Of a stretch of 64,000 nt of DNA, positions 1-12,712 are shown one piece after another. The translations under genes and the position numbers were made by a program. Numbering within the stretch: position 1 is the stretch's first letter; each line of letters starts with the position of its first letter. A model generated the notes under the pieces. It had not been told where the DNA came from. It saw nothing but the letters and a program-made list of their open reading frames with translations, and did no database searches. The stretch spans positions 3,286,001-3,350,000 of the forward strand of contig JABYQQ010000001.1 of the NCBI GenBank assembly GCA_022605405.1, in the 5' to 3' direction. This stretch comes from Earliella scabrosa. Lineage: Eukaryota; Basidiomycota; Agaricomycetes; Polyporales; Polyporaceae.

Positions 1-3000
1 GGAGCATCTGTCCCAGATATCGCGCAGTGTTAACTCCCCTCCAAATCCCCCGTTTTGCCATCGTGATACAAGTAACACCTCCCTGTACGCGCCCACCGTA
101 TAATGACCGTTTGGCTCGGACTGCGCAAATGCGTCTCGACTTGCGCCTTGATAGATGGCTGCTGTCAACGCCCTTCGCACCTATCGCCCTTCTCCGTGTG
201 CACATGCTACCTGAATGGTCCAGCAATCATCCACATGTGCATGTTCGCCCTGTCCGACTCGACACCCCGTATCTGAATCATCTTGGTGATCCCATCCTGC
301 TGCAGAGATGCTCATTGACCGGTACCTGCCCAACACATTCTCGTCCAAGCCCGGCATCGCGCCTCATACATACTTACTACGACGCCGGACTCAGGTTCAT
401 GTTCCCAGCCTTGACTCGGGGCCGGCTGCTTCGTCCGCTCTGGCAGCTCGATGGCAGAACGGGGCACTGTCAATCATGTCATCGACGCAGGCAAGCGTCG
501 TCTCCCGCACAAGCTCATGGTCTGTTCTCTCCCAACACAGAACTCGGTATTCCCGCAGTGTGCGCGCACCCGCAGATTTCTCGCACTCATTTCCCCCTCT
601 CAGACTACATCTCCTCCAACCCGCACTGCCCGCCTTGCCCGATTCGGGTCCCATTCACTCAAGGTTTAGGCTCTGTTCACCGGAGTGCGCGCGTGGCCCC
701 GCGCGGACGCGCTCTCATCGCGCTCCCACCGGAAAGCCCCTTCGACATATGCGCGTGTACCGCCGCCCCGGGCCCCAACTGCGCCCCGGAGGGAAGAACC
801 CAGGGCAAGTCCCGAGAACTGTCCACGACGTTGCAGCTGAATCACGCTGCGAGCTTCCGTTCCCTTGCGCAATGCCGTGCCGCCTGGCACCTCCTCCCGG
901 GTCGACGTCTACATGCACCGCGGAAGGACGGCAACGTCGCGCGAGCAGTCCATGTCTCTCCATGAATCGCATTTAGCGCGACCCAGCATCCCGGCGGGGA
1001 GGGGAGAGAACGCGAGCGAGCACGGAAACGCGAACGCGAACGCGACGACGGCGCTGCGACGGCGATCCGCCCTCACACACCCCGGCTTCCTCTTCCAGAA
1101 ATACGGTGTGCCCTCCCACTGCGCCGTCCCCAGGGCGCGAAGGCGCAGCTGGGTGCGTTACGAGTATGCGCATATGCATACGTACGCGGATGCCGTTCCC
1201 TGGGCTAGAAGCGCGGAACGAGTGGCTGTGGCTTCCCTCCTCCACGGCCCTGCGAGCCCTTGCGCCGTCGAGAAGCGTGCGGCCGGGCGGGTGTGGTAAC
1301 CGTGACTACCGAGTCTGGATACCGCGCCCCGGCCGCCTGGGCGCGTTCTCGAGTCTCGACGCGCGAATGGCGACTACGGCCCATGGCGACTTGCTTCCCC
1401 CGTCCGCGAGGCTCGAGGCTCGAAGTTCGAAGTGTGTGGGGGTGATGGCTATCCGACAGGACACAATTACCCGGGGCTCGGTGGCGGCACTTGTTGGAAG
1501 GCAGCAGCGGATTTCGTTCGAAGGGTGTCGCGGCAGCAGCCTGCCTAGTATGGTCGCCTCGGCTTACGACGCCTTCGTGGCGCGGCGCGGCGGGAGCAGT
1601 GCCTCCGCCTGCCAGTATTAGCTGACAAGAATTGGGCTGCGTCGCTGACTGTGCAAGCGTACGATGATGAGGTCTCCATGCTGTACGGCCTGCACGACGT
1701 AACACGCTGCCAGGCTTCAGCTTCTTGCTTCCACACCTTCCTGGCGGCGCTGTTCATTCGTCATGCGCGAGGACTGTGCAGCTCGTACATAGCCGAATGG
1801 GGGTGAACGGGGTACCCAGGATAGGCACTGGGCAGTGGGTACGGGGGCAGTCGCTCCGGTCGTGCTGCAGTGCTTTGCAAACACTGAACGTTAAATTTTG
1901 TGCGCTGGGCCCGACGCCCGAAGAAGAACCCGTTGTATTCTTTCGAGCGTCCATCGACATCGTGAAGCCGAAGGCTCCTTGTCTCTGTGTCTCGTGCTCA
2001 TGGGGACGGGCGGATAGGTGTTCATAGAAAGAGTCTATAGACTCGAACTATGGCTACGGATACTCGGACGAAGGGCTTTCTGGAACATGTGAACCGTGTA
2101 GCGGTTCCTCGCAGCCGCACGGGCGGTGCCCTGTTGTCCATGTCTGGCATCCGCATGAGCATGTGCGTTGCATTCATTGCGCACAGCTAGAGACCCTCAG
2201 CCTGTTAGAGTTCAATGTGGAGGCGGTATTCGCGTCGCGAAATCTGTGTCCAGGATATCTTCCGGGGTAACATTGCAAGCTTAGAGGCTTGGAACCTCGG
2301 ATGGCAGGAGGAACGGAAGGCCTAGGATCCCGCTCGTCCTCGCGGCTCCAGCCACAAACCACGCCGTTCTCTTTCCGGAGTCCGACCGTCTAGAAGACAA
2401 AATATGTAGATAGACTGGAAGGCTGGAGCTTGGTCAGAAAATCTGACCAAGTCCGCCGTGGCCAACCCCATAAGTACTACACCTGCGCTAGGCGCCCGGC
2501 CGGAGCCCAGGCCCTGACAGACAAGTATGGACATCGAGGCAACGCCCCAGGCACGGAAGGGTTGTTTGTGCACATGCAGTTCTGTAGATCACTCACAAAA
2601 CGCATGTGCTCTCCTTCCACGCTTCGCCGTGCCTGTCTCGCTGTCTCAGACGGCGAAGGCTTACGACCGTGGACAAATGACGGATTCAAGCTTCAGCGAT
2701 GCTAGGCACCCCAAGTACGACAGCGCCGGCCACTGCAGTTCTAGAGTCGTGTCAAACATATCCGAAGGCTAGAACATGCTCCACTCTCGATAATAATACC
2801 AAGCGAACCCTCGCAGATTGACACGGTCGAGCCCTGGATGGTCGAACGTCCGGAGGACCGCCAGCGCTTGGGGCCCGGCCCGTCTCTGTGCGGCTGCGAT
2901 GGGCAGCTTGCTTCCGAGTTCTTGCAGACATGCCGAGGAAGGGCTCGAAGGCACGCACTGGGAATGCGCGAGCTTCAGCTCGATGGCGTGCCTGTCTGCC

Positions 3001-6000
3001 TGGATGCGAGCCGCTGACAGCATCGCAGGCCGAAGCTGGCCAGGATGGCTGGATGCATTAGAACCCGATGGCCTGCCGTTGCGCTGGCTCCGCCCGAGAC
3101 CGGAGCGCAATGACGGGACACGGCGAGAAGTGGGCCGCGGGATGCGGAATGCGGGATGCGAGATGGTAGATGGGAGAAGATGATGCTGGGTACTATAGCT
3201 GTTGACCATCGGCTTTCTGACTGACCGGTGCGAGATGGACCATGACGTCCGAGAATCCATGTATCGAGAGTATATGGAGGCATCTGTAGTTCATCATGAT
3301 TGACCGGACTGGGATGCGTCGGACGGACTCACTTCGAGTCGACGTCTGACTGAGTTCGATGTGCGCGCCAGGAATTGATTCCCTGCAGCGTGAGCTTGGT
3401 GAGGATCGCTCACTCGTGGCGTATGAATGGTAAAATTGGAGCTTCGATCGTGATCTAGCTCAGAGTCAGATTGCTGCTCCTTCTGTCGAATTGGCTCCGG
3501 AACGAGGTCTGTGACAGTTAGTGTTGGCCGAACAGGCTGATTCATGGCATGTTCGGTCTGTCTTGCACCTCTGCCCCGCAGCATGCGCCGTGCATCGCAG
3601 TCAAACAAGCTCGCGTAGTCGACGCGGACGTCAGAAGAAGACAAGCTATTTGACCGCTTGCTGGGTTCAGGCCGCCACTAGGTGGGAGTTTAGTTCACAT
3701 CTCCGGAGCCCGCTGCCGCCACCGGACCATGCCTCGCTCGTCGAAGCATGTGGAGATAGGAGCCGACCAGTTCAGCCTTCGGATCCGCAGCTGGATGCGA
3801 GTACTGGCTTTCAGGGAAGCTGTCATGTATGTCACTTTTTAGCACTCGTCTTTGCACCATTTGGTTGGCCATGACGTACTATGTCTCATGGCCTCCGTAG
3901 AAGTAGTATATCTCGGGAAATGCCTAGTTGGGAGACGCTATGCAAGCCGGAGGTAGTATGGATGCCGGCCGTCAGCGCCTCAGTGTCAGGGATGTTATCC
4001 ACATTACCTGCTGCGTCGCGAGTTACTGAGCTTTCCGCATCCGGCGAGATGTTGTAAGGAGGTGTCCATGAGACGTAGCACCACAGATACTTGGCGGAGG
4101 CGAGACAGAGGTTCGGCGTCCCTTGCCGCAGGGCATACTGCAATGCGTTTTGGTTGCAGTGGCGTCGGGAGTTGGTGGCAGTCCCAGATGGCTGAGACAC
4201 ATCCTACGACCATCGTTGCCGCAACCGCGGGGACTGTGGCGGAACAGGTGCCCAGACGCGCCCACGCCTGCCATACTGTTGATGGACGAGAGCTGGACTA
4301 ACACGAACGCAGTCGGATCCTGGATCCGAAACCTGAACGTTGCATCAACCCCCTGTAGATCATGCGCATCATAGTAAACAATGACGACACACCATTATAC
4401 CATCGATGTCAACTGCGCAGGCTTCTCCAGCCTGAGTACGTGTGACGCTAGCCCCGTATGTCGCTCAGCATCTTCCGAGGGAGATCCGCCTTGGTTCGGC
4501 GGGTTATCGATGATTTGATCCCCTTTTGTTCGGACACCATACGCCCCGCACTCTGGTGAGTAGCCGCATGAACGATGGCGGCCCTGGAAAATCGAGATAC
4601 ACGCCTGAGCCTATAGTAACTGAGTGTAGTCAACAATAGCACAAACTCGGCCCGCCGCGCTACGCTGCCTGGGCAATGCGATGCGCACGGGCGAAGTTGA
4701 GGTCCGACGTCGCCATATGCGCTGCACTCCACAACGTGAACGCTTGTGCAGCAACATGCGCGTGAGCTCGTACGCCGTGGGAGATGATTACGCCGCTGGC
4801 TACTAGAGTCAGACTCCTTCGCTGTATTCGTCCAGGGACTCTGACATGAAGTTCGAACAGGACTGAGCTCATATCGCTTTCTTGGGCATACAAGGATCAG
4901 CTCGCACGTCACTGGGCGCGGATGTTACTCACAACGTGATCTCCAGTGTGTGAGCGCCATTCAGTGGCAAGTCTTGGTGAGTGCACGTCCGACGCGACGG
5001 TGGTGCTCCATCATGATCAATGCGTGATGGAACGCAACGGCGGTCTGGTCCCAGCTATCGGAGCGCTGTGTATGAGAGTCAGCGAGCGTTTGTCGGCGGA
5101 GCTCGAGGTATGTGTGTAGATCGTCTTACGCGTGAAAGACCAAGGAAGTCGCGGAAAGTATTGTGCAATGCAATCCCTTACCGGCATCCCTGCGGTATGC
5201 GTCAACAGACAAGACGCCGTCTTGTCTTCGGGAGTAGCGCCTCGAGGGCGCCGGATCGCTTCGGGCGCGACTGAAGTGGTCCTATGGGTGAGCTTTGATA
5301 GCAGACTGCGACGATGGCCGGCCAGACTGTTCAGGTAATCATGAGAGCTCAACTCCGTAGCGAGGCCTACCGTCACACGTAGAGCCAGAGTACGAGACGC
5401 TGAAGAGTATGGGCCCGATACTATTGGATCGCCAGAGATACTCAGAGGCTCTTTCCTGCGACGCTGATGAAAGGGCTCGCGTTTGTTTGCTGGAGTCTTC
5501 GTGCTGCGACGTCCGACGGTGAGCGCGGCATCTTGCGGCTGACTTGGCAAGCGTACTTATGTGTTGTCGCGGATGGATATATCTGGAGAGCTTGGATGCT
5601 TCGTATCTGTAGGAGATGGAGATAGACATGCATGCGTCCGAAGCATCGAACAACGGGCATACAGGGACTTGTTTGGAGTAGACGGTGGCAGCCTCAGGCT
5701 GAGGAGATGGAGATGGGCAACGAACCGCGGCGCTTCGTACTTGTTCTCGAATCTCACTGCTGGCAGGCTGTTGACTTCAAGTCTGCTTCAAGTATCATGC
5801 ATGGTACTGACGTCGGTCTGAGTACTAGTTGCAACTGCGTTCTGGCCATCATTTGTCATGCGCCACGCCTATGGAAGGACTCTTGCAAGTAATTGTACGT
5901 AGCGATGCTGCCATTGCTATCATCGCTACGTAGAGACATGGGGACGTACTGCTACTATATATGTTCACAAAGCCTCAGAAACAACTTTGCACTACTGACA

Positions 6001-7109
6001 TAAACTTGCTTCCAGCTTGAAGAACTCAGAGCCTTGCTCGCCTACTGCCGCTGGGGCTCGATAACCCCAGTGCTGATCTGCCTTCATCTCAGCTGTCGCA
6101 TCCATGAGGGCTCCTACCTCATATGCATCGTTCCGCCTTCTCCTACAACCTTTACTGGCATAGTGGGATCTGGATCATTCCTGCAATCGACGAAGATCGA
6201 TTGCTTTGGACTTGGCAAGTAATATATGCCTTCGCTTCTTGCAAGCCCGTTACCTGATCTTCTAATGACTTAATTCACGCTGAAGGAACATCGAGACCCC
6301 TCTACTCATTGTCTGCAATGAACGTCCCCCGAGTGAATTACTGGGGTCATACTCTGCAGTGTGTGGGATTGCTCCAGATATTTGACAGCTTCCCGCCCTA
6401 TAGCTATCGTGACTTCACTGCCGTAGCCCCTCTCATGATCGCGGGCCGCTACCCTGGCCATTAGCCACCACAGAACTGCCACTGTGTCGATCTTTTAATG
6501 AATACCCATCGCCGTAAGTTCAGTGGGATTGCGCGGGCCGAAGGAAATTGATGGGGACTATTGCGCTCCAGCCCTAGCTAGAGCGACTCAGCCTGGTGTC
6601 ACCGTAACCAGAGGCTGGCATGCGAGCCTAGTGTCACCGGTGCGATAGGAGAGCCTGCAGTCCCGGAAGTAGTTGCTCGGTGGACGATGCGATATGACTC
6701 GATTTGCTAGGTCGACAGATTGTGATACTTCACAATGACTTTTGACGTTCTTGCAACCATATACACCCCCCAAGCCTCGTGGTATGCTGACGATATGGTC
6801 AAGCGATAGATAGTCGTGACTCGTTGCTATGTTGGTAAGTCCTTAGCTACCACCGAAAACAAGGAAACGCTTGATAGGCCCAGCTAGACGCGGGGGAGAG
6901 ACAAGGGATGGGCTCTACCCTTTCTTCCGAACAGGTCACTGAAGGTGCCCGTTCTGTCCAAGCAATATAGATGCCCGGCGTTTTCGATCCCTGAGTTGGG
7001 CGTTGCAGGGGCGTTGAGTAGAAGATTTCAAACTCCGCGGTGGGAGCTGCGAAGGAGCGCCCGAGCCCCCTGAAGACACCCTCGCCCAAGACGACCGCGG
7101 GCAAGACCC
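1..7109. other. Gene-poor 7.1 kb, no recognisable gene
   Basis: No reading frame here shows a domain, signal peptide or convincing exon chain. The first 1.7 kb is CpG-rich and therefore open in several overlapping frames on both strands, but those translations are compositionally random (Arg, Pro, Ser, His) and carry no motif. Short structures seen are a 14-bp palindrome at 2031-2044, degenerate tandem 8-mers near 3137-3173, a 15-base palindrome around the two GGATCC sites at 4314-4328, and a 12-bp perfect hairpin at 5896-5932. A decayed transposon is possible, but no reverse transcriptase, transposase or LTR pair could be read. Confidence 0.6.
5896..5932. repeat. Perfect 12-bp inverted repeat (hairpin)
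   Basis: The arms TACGTAGCGATG and CATCGCTACGTA are exact reverse complements around a 13-base spacer. No gene flanks it closely and no T-run follows, so its role is unknown. Confidence 0.7.
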
Positions 7110-9939
7110 ATGGCACCAGCACGCTCTTCCACCAGCCGCGCACGACGCGACCAGCCACAACATGCTCCCCAACCGCAGAATATATCACCACCCCTCGACG
7201 AAGAGAATCCAAACGATGACTTGTTCCTGGACCCGTTAATGGGCACACCCCTCGCTATCTACGTGGAGAAGGACGTCGAGAACAGGGATGAGATTGCTGC
7301 ACTCATATCGGTATGTCGTCATTGCACCGACGTGTTTTCAGTTCTGCGACGCGTTTTTCGGCCGCCTACACCTAGTATCAGTATCAGGCAGAGTTGTGAT
7401 TGCATGTGTCGTCCGACGGTGCATGGGTTACTGAGATTGTGCACTGTTATGGACGCACACAGACAGATGACTGACATATTCCCTTCTTTCCTGGGATTAC
7501 AGAAACATGGCGGCGTAGTGTCTCCGGGTTACAGCGGGGTAGCATATATCTTAGGTGAGTCCCTTTCCGATGGCATGTTCTGGCATATAGGACACCAAAC
7601 GGTCAAGCGACCCTTCCGGCTCTACGCTCACCCCTCGCTCGTATCATAGTCGACCCTCATAAGGAATCCGGACAGAGCCTATACCGTCAGTATGTTGGTA
7701 AGAAGGGCAAGATTGTCCTTAATGCGCAATGGGTCATCCGGTGTGTGGAAGCCGGCGCGCTCCAAACCTATCACACCAATTTCGGTGGATGCAAAGTAAC
7801 AGGCACGGAAAAGTGGGTCGTCCCATTGACACCTTCTGTCATCCTTCCTCATTAAATGTTCGTCCAGAGTCATTCCCATCGTGCATCACCCTCCACCGCC
7901 TCCCCCACAGCCTGAGGCAGGTCCGTCTATGCAACACGTGCCCCAACCTACGCCAGAGGAAATGGTACATCAAGTACCACCCGACCACTACCAGCAACAG
8001 CAGCATCCACATCCTCAGCATGCACAACACCAAGTTCTTCCTCCTGCGCACGGACAGCCAATGGCGCCGCCTCCGATGATGGGGCACCCTGGCCCGATCG
8101 TAGCTCATTCTAGCTCGTTCCCGTACACCGTATATGGTGCCCCAATGGACGTCGCTCCTCGTGCTATGCAGCCTCCCACGGCTGGTCCTCCGCAATCCTG
8201 GCAAGCAGCGAACGGTATCGCACCATCGCAAACTCACCTCGCGCCTCCCCCTCCTCCCCCTCCACCACCTCCGCCTGCCCCTCAACCTGAGCCCCACATG
8301 ATCGACCGCCATCCAGGCTACACCGAGGAGCAAGCCGCTTGGAATGGCGCATACCATTCTATGCAACCGCCTCCACCTGGCATGTTACCCCAGCCACCTC
8401 CTCCGGAATATGCATACAGGTATCGAGAGGACCAACCAGCCGGCTGGGTACCCGCGCCAGAGGGATATTACAATCAACACGTACGTTAGACAAGCCCTTG
8501 CCCGCCCTGCATGGATGCTCACGTTAGCTTCAAGTACGAGCAACCTTATCCAGAGGCACCTGATCAGTACATGGAGGAGGCCGGACCGTCAAACGTCAAT
8601 GCTGAGCAGCCCGCCCCCGAACCACAAGAGAAACAAACGCGAGGGCGGAAGCGCACTAAGCTTCAAGTACGTAGCATCAATCATACCCATCTAAGGTGAA
8701 GTGATCGAATTCGTCTATAGCCCCAGCCTGCTCCGCCGGCCTCCACGCTGGTTGCGAATCGCCGCAACCCTCCTGCACGCTCGCCGACTCCCCCGACACG
8801 CATCATCAGGAGCACGTACGGTGGAAACTTGTTCACTTCAGACGACATCCTGTACCTTAAGCGGTACATCGACTATTGCCAGGAGCAGGGCCTAGTGCTG
8901 AGGTGTGTTATTCACCTACGTAGGACGGGGACGCACGATCTCACTGTCGCTCACTAGTTTGCGAGAAATATGCGAGCGAATAGCAATCAAGGTGAGTTCG
9001 TTGCGCGTAGGTTCATTGTAACATGCTAATGCACACGTGACCCAGGCGCCGCATCACACGTCAGTTATCGAGAAGCTATCCTCACGGTCTCACTAATATG
9101 ACTATAGGTTCTACTCGTGGCGACGATATTGCAACAAGCACAAAATCCGACTTGGAGGCTACGCCATGGACCTTGGGGAGGAGCCCGAAGAACGCGAACC
9201 GGCGCCTACTCAGGAAGCCGAGGCTGGTCCTAGTGAACCTGCTGGAGGACAGCAGGACGCACCAACGGCACCTACGGGATACGGTCCTGGAGCTATTGCT
9301 GCGGCATATCGGGCTGTTGCCGCTGACGCTACCCGAGCACGTTCTCCCACCCCTCCGCGCGCCTTGTATCGCAGCACAACCGGCAAAGGTGTCGCGTTCA
9401 CCGATGAAGACGTTATTTTCCTTGTTCGCTTCTTGGAGTACCGGACGAGACAACAAGATGGCAAGTTGGACATGGTTACATTCTGGAAGGATGTTGCAGC
9501 GAAGGTATCTCACTCTCGCCGCATATTGCTGGTGTATGTAGTCATCAAGTACTTCCTAACAGGCTCCTCATCACTCGCGGGCGTCGTGGATGAAGTTCTA
9601 TAGGCGACACAAACACGAACTTCACCATACAGCTGGCGACGAACCCTTGCCTGCGCCTCCAGAGAAGAAGATGCGCTATAGTCGACAAGACGATATCCTT
9701 CTCGCGAAGTACTTCGTCAACAAGCCTGAAGGAACGTCCGACAAGATCTTTCAAATGTTTGCTAGACTGGTAAGTCCTACTGAACAGATCGCAATCACTA
9801 GCCTGATCATCCTCTCTGCCAGCATCCGCATCACCCCTGGAAGGGCTGGCAAGAACACCATCGGATACACAAAGTCAAGATCGACCATCTCATCCAACGA
9901 CTGTCCATGGGCGAAAACATCGATCACGAGGGGGATTAG
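7110..9939 (+). CDS. Rap1-type telomere-associated protein (BRCT + three Rap1/Myb-like repeats)
   Basis: Proposed 11 exons: 7110-7310, 7503-7554, 7650-7812, 7868-8419, 8528-8666, 8721-8902, 8958-8991, 9046-9059, 9108-9504, 9563-9769 and 9823-9939. They join in frame to 685 aa. Residues about 40-135 form a BRCT-like domain (GTPLAIYVEKDVENRDEI, then KHGGVVSPGYSGVAYILVD, and AQWVIRCVEAG near its end). A Pro/Gln-rich linker follows. Three repeats come next, each with an acidic TxxD/RQDD start, a hydrophobic helix, a (K/L)-(A/H)PHH motif and a W...RRH helix, resembling the TERF2IP/Rap1 Myb domain (F-T-x-E-D ... HH-x-x-x-S-W-x-x-x-Y). BRCT followed by Myb is the Rap1 architecture, so a role at telomeres is inferred. 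No separate RCT domain was recognised. The intron after 8419 is uncertain: the sequence to 8480 also looks coding. Confidence 0.6.
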
Positions 9940-10556
9940 TCGCCATCGTCGTGTGTGCCCTTTCCCTACCTTCATGCTTCGACGGACTGCAGCGACGGAC
10001 TGTTTGTCACATTAATATCTCTCTCATGTCAATGTTGTTGTACACTCAATGCTATAATCTGGTTCTATACCGCAGCCGTAAATGTTGATCGTCATGGTGA
10101 GGATTTGATGACGTCTTTCGCTACTAGTCTTGCCGCGACTGATTCGGCTTACCAGTACAGTCATCCACCGCCCGACGCCGCCCTGCATCATATATGGTAC
10201 GGAGACAGGGTTGGTGCCGTCTGCTACAACACATACTTACTCAGCAATTGCTACCAGAGACATGTTGGAGATGCGTACAAAGCATCCACCTGGAGAACTC
10301 TGCACATCATATGCGAGATGCGCCAATATTGAAAGGCTGACCTCAATGCTTACCATGCGGACCCGATGATGATGGCCATACATGGCAGTGGGATGCTGAC
10401 TCAGTGACGACGAATCTGAGACCGTTGGGGTAGCCTGAACGCAAATCGTGCGCGCAAATCCAAAATCAGAGACATGTCTTCGTAAGCACGGACAATGTCA
10501 CCACCGTGTCCAGCAGCATGAGTTATTAGAGTTAAACGAAGGTGAGTCTCGGTGAG
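9940..10556. other. Intergenic, upstream of the EthD pair
   Basis: No gene is supported. It holds the 3' region of the Rap1-like gene and the upstream region of the first EthD gene. Confidence 0.6.
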
Positions 10557-10564
10557 TATAAAAG
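10557..10564 (+). promoter_or_regulatory. TATA box of the first EthD-like gene
   Basis: TATAAAAG lies 55 bases before the ATG, which leaves a short leader. This spacing supports the ATG at 10619. Confidence 0.6.
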
Positions 10565-10618
10565 TCGAGCAGCTAGTGTCCATCCACTCCATTCATTGAG
10601 CTCTACCCACCTTTCGAC

Positions 10619-11130
10619 ATGAAGTTCTCTCTCTTTGCCCTGTTCTCCGCGTTCCTTGCGGGCTCTACCTACGCCGCCGACTATGGTCTTACTCCCAACC
10701 GGGTCCGCCTTGCCGTCTTGGCCACCCCCAAAGAAGGCCTGACGACAGAGGAGTTCCATGACTATTGGCTCAACCACCATGCCAGTCTATTCAGCTCCAT
10801 CGGGGTTGTGAAGAGGAACTTGCTCAAGTACGAACAAGTGAGCGCACTAAATTCACCCTGACTTTGCGCGTGTGTAGCTCATGACATTGCGTGCAGGTCC
10901 ATATAGACCCCAAGTACCTGGAACCAGTCCTCGGCGGGGTTCCGGGATACACCCCACCTCCGTACAGGGGGCTGGCGATATTCGAGGCGGAGACTCTGGA
11001 GCAAATCTATGAGCTCTTTGATGACGAAGAGTACCTCCGCGTTGTTGCACCGGACGAGGAGCGGTTCCTTTCGACGGATAGGCTGATCTTCGCGGGACCC
11101 TACGCGGAAATCTTTAACCGTTCGAGTTAG
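10619..11130 (+). CDS. EthD-domain protein with signal peptide
   Basis: Two exons (10619-10837, 10897-11130) give 150 aa. A cleavable signal peptide (MKFSLFALFSAFLAGSTYA, cut before or near AD) precedes an EthD/dimeric alpha-beta barrel type domain: VRLAVLATPKEGLTTEEFHDYWLNHHA-like start, PGYTPPPYRGLAIFEAET in the middle, and an FAGPYAEIF end. Small fungal EthD proteins include dehydratase- and monooxygenase-like members, but no catalytic assignment can be made here. The next gene downstream is a close paralogue with the same intron position, so the two arose by tandem duplication. The C-terminus has no ER retention signal, so secretion is inferred. Confidence 0.8.
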
Positions 11131-11810
11131 ACGTCCCGGATGCTAGTCAAGACTGGGGTCCGGAGGTTAGTGCTGCGTTGCGTTATGATATGGGTACGGG
11201 CTTGGCTAATTTGTCATTCTCCAGAGCATCAGCGCGTCGTACGGGCATCGTTGAAGTATCCGTGGCATTTGTTCGTCGTTCTCCATGTTCCCTTGTTCTG
11301 CTACGAGGGATGTATACTGGGAATGTCCCTGCGAAATCCATATATGGTTTGTAACTGCATAATCCAAGTGGGGCTAGATGCGTATGCCGGGGGGCAAGCC
11401 GCTCTACCTGTTGACAGCTGTCAGGAAGCAAAGGGTAGCATTCGCGGAAAATAATCTGCTCCGATGCGACAGAGTATGCAATGTCTGATGATTTATATAT
11501 AGATCACAAGTGAGTGGACGTCCAGGCCGCCTGGGTCGGCGTATGCCCGCGTTGTCGACTGGCCACTGAGTGGGCGTCGCAGGGTATCACTCCATGGATG
11601 GGCTCCGCCGCCCTTGACATGTCCGACGAATTTCCAACTAGTGTATCCGCTACGTTGGAGGGGCCCAGTGATCTTCATCACAGTCCGACAGTCGTCGGTA
11701 TTGCATGCATGGGGAAGGTAGCATTCGAACCGGAACCAATACATGGGTGGTGCACTTGTCGTATTCCCAACTAGTGTCTCAATCGTTGCACTGAGCGCTG
11801 TATTGTGGTT
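11131..11810. other. Intergenic between the EthD paralogues
   Basis: No supported gene. Short open frames occur on both strands without motifs. The last bases lead into the TATA box of the second paralogue. Confidence 0.6.
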
Positions 11811-11818
11811 TATATAAG
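11811..11818 (+). promoter_or_regulatory. TATA box of the second EthD-like gene
   Basis: TATATAAG sits 79 bases before the ATG, at a spacing similar to that of the first paralogue. Confidence 0.55.
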
Positions 11819-11896
11819 GGTCTGCTGAATCCGCCAACTAGCACAACACCAACTTTCACGTACGCCTCACGCACCATCTCTTGTTCACATTGCACC

Positions 11897-12354
11897 ATGG
11901 ATTCCCCTGGCCTTTCCCCCAGCCGTGTTCGTCTGGCAGCTCTTCTGACCCCCAAGTCTGATCTCACGGTCGAAGAGTTTCACAATCACTGGTTGAACAC
12001 CCACTCCAAGCTGTTCTCTTCGCTCGCCATAGTGAAGAAGAATTTGATCACGTACCAGCAGGTAATATCCCATACCGTCGCTTGGATGACCGTAATGTTA
12101 TTTCTACTGATGAACATCCCCAGTTTATAATTGACCCAAAGTTGACCGGGGCATATACCGCCAATATTCCCGGATACACCCCTCCTCCGTACGCCGGCAT
12201 GGCCATCTTCGAGGCGGAGTCCATAGAGAAGATCTACGAGGTATTTGCGGACGAGGAGTACGTCCGCGTGGTCATCCCTGACGAGGAAAGGCTATTTGTG
12301 AGGTCAAAGACCATATTTCTTGCTGGGCCATATGCAAAGTATATGGGTGCTTGA
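11897..12354 (+). CDS. EthD-domain protein, cytosolic paralogue
   Basis: Two exons (11897-12061, 12124-12354) give 131 aa. It aligns along its length with the gene just upstream: LSPSRVRLAALLTPKSDLT, an EEFHNHWLNTHSKLF helix, PGYTPPPYAGMAIFEAES and a terminal LAGPYAKYMGA. The intron falls at the same place, after the YQQ/YEQ motif. Unlike its neighbour it begins directly with the domain and has no signal peptide, so a cytosolic location is inferred. The barrel fold is inferred from the family. The substrate is unknown. Confidence 0.8.
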
Positions 12355-12712
12355 GCTTGAGCAGTGGTTCAACTCGCTCGTGGGCCGACGGAACTTGTTG
12401 GCCGTCGTTTATGAGTGTACGTTTGGTTGTTCACCACACTTACAAAATGGACTAACATTTTTCTACATAGGCAGGATGTCTCTCGAGTAACAACAAATTT
12501 GAGTGCTTATGTCGAGTTGCCCACAAAGGTCTCCCGTGGCGGGAATCGAACACAGGGCTTGCCTTTTATGTGCACATGGAGGGTGCCGACACCGCCACCG
12601 CCTATCTCGACGATAATGTCATCGTTGTCCCTCGTTGTACCTATCCCGTCGTTGCCAGCAGATACGCCATTCTGTGTGCTATCAGAGCTCTCTAGCGCAG
12701 TTTGCTTACTCC
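12355..12712. other. Intergenic, with a tRNA T-arm-like string
   Basis: No gene supported. Around 12532-12556 the minus strand reads like the 3' part of a tRNA (GTTCGATTCCCGCC), but no matching acceptor or anticodon arm is found upstream of it. Confidence 0.5.

Noticed and set aside
27..965. Long open frame of 312 aa on the plus strand at the left end
   Set aside because: Overlapped by other open frames on both strands, Pro/Arg/His-rich with no domain or intron chain; GC-rich composition explains it.
8420..8480. Extension of the Rap1-like exon with EYAYRYREDQ
   Set aside because: It runs into a TAG at 8487-8489 and no splice from it restores the Myb frame; a 108-nt intron starting at 8420 does. 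Left open as possible intron retention.
12532..12556. tRNA-like T-arm string on the minus strand
   Set aside because: The T stem does not pair well and no acceptor, D-arm or anticodon arm can be placed nearby.
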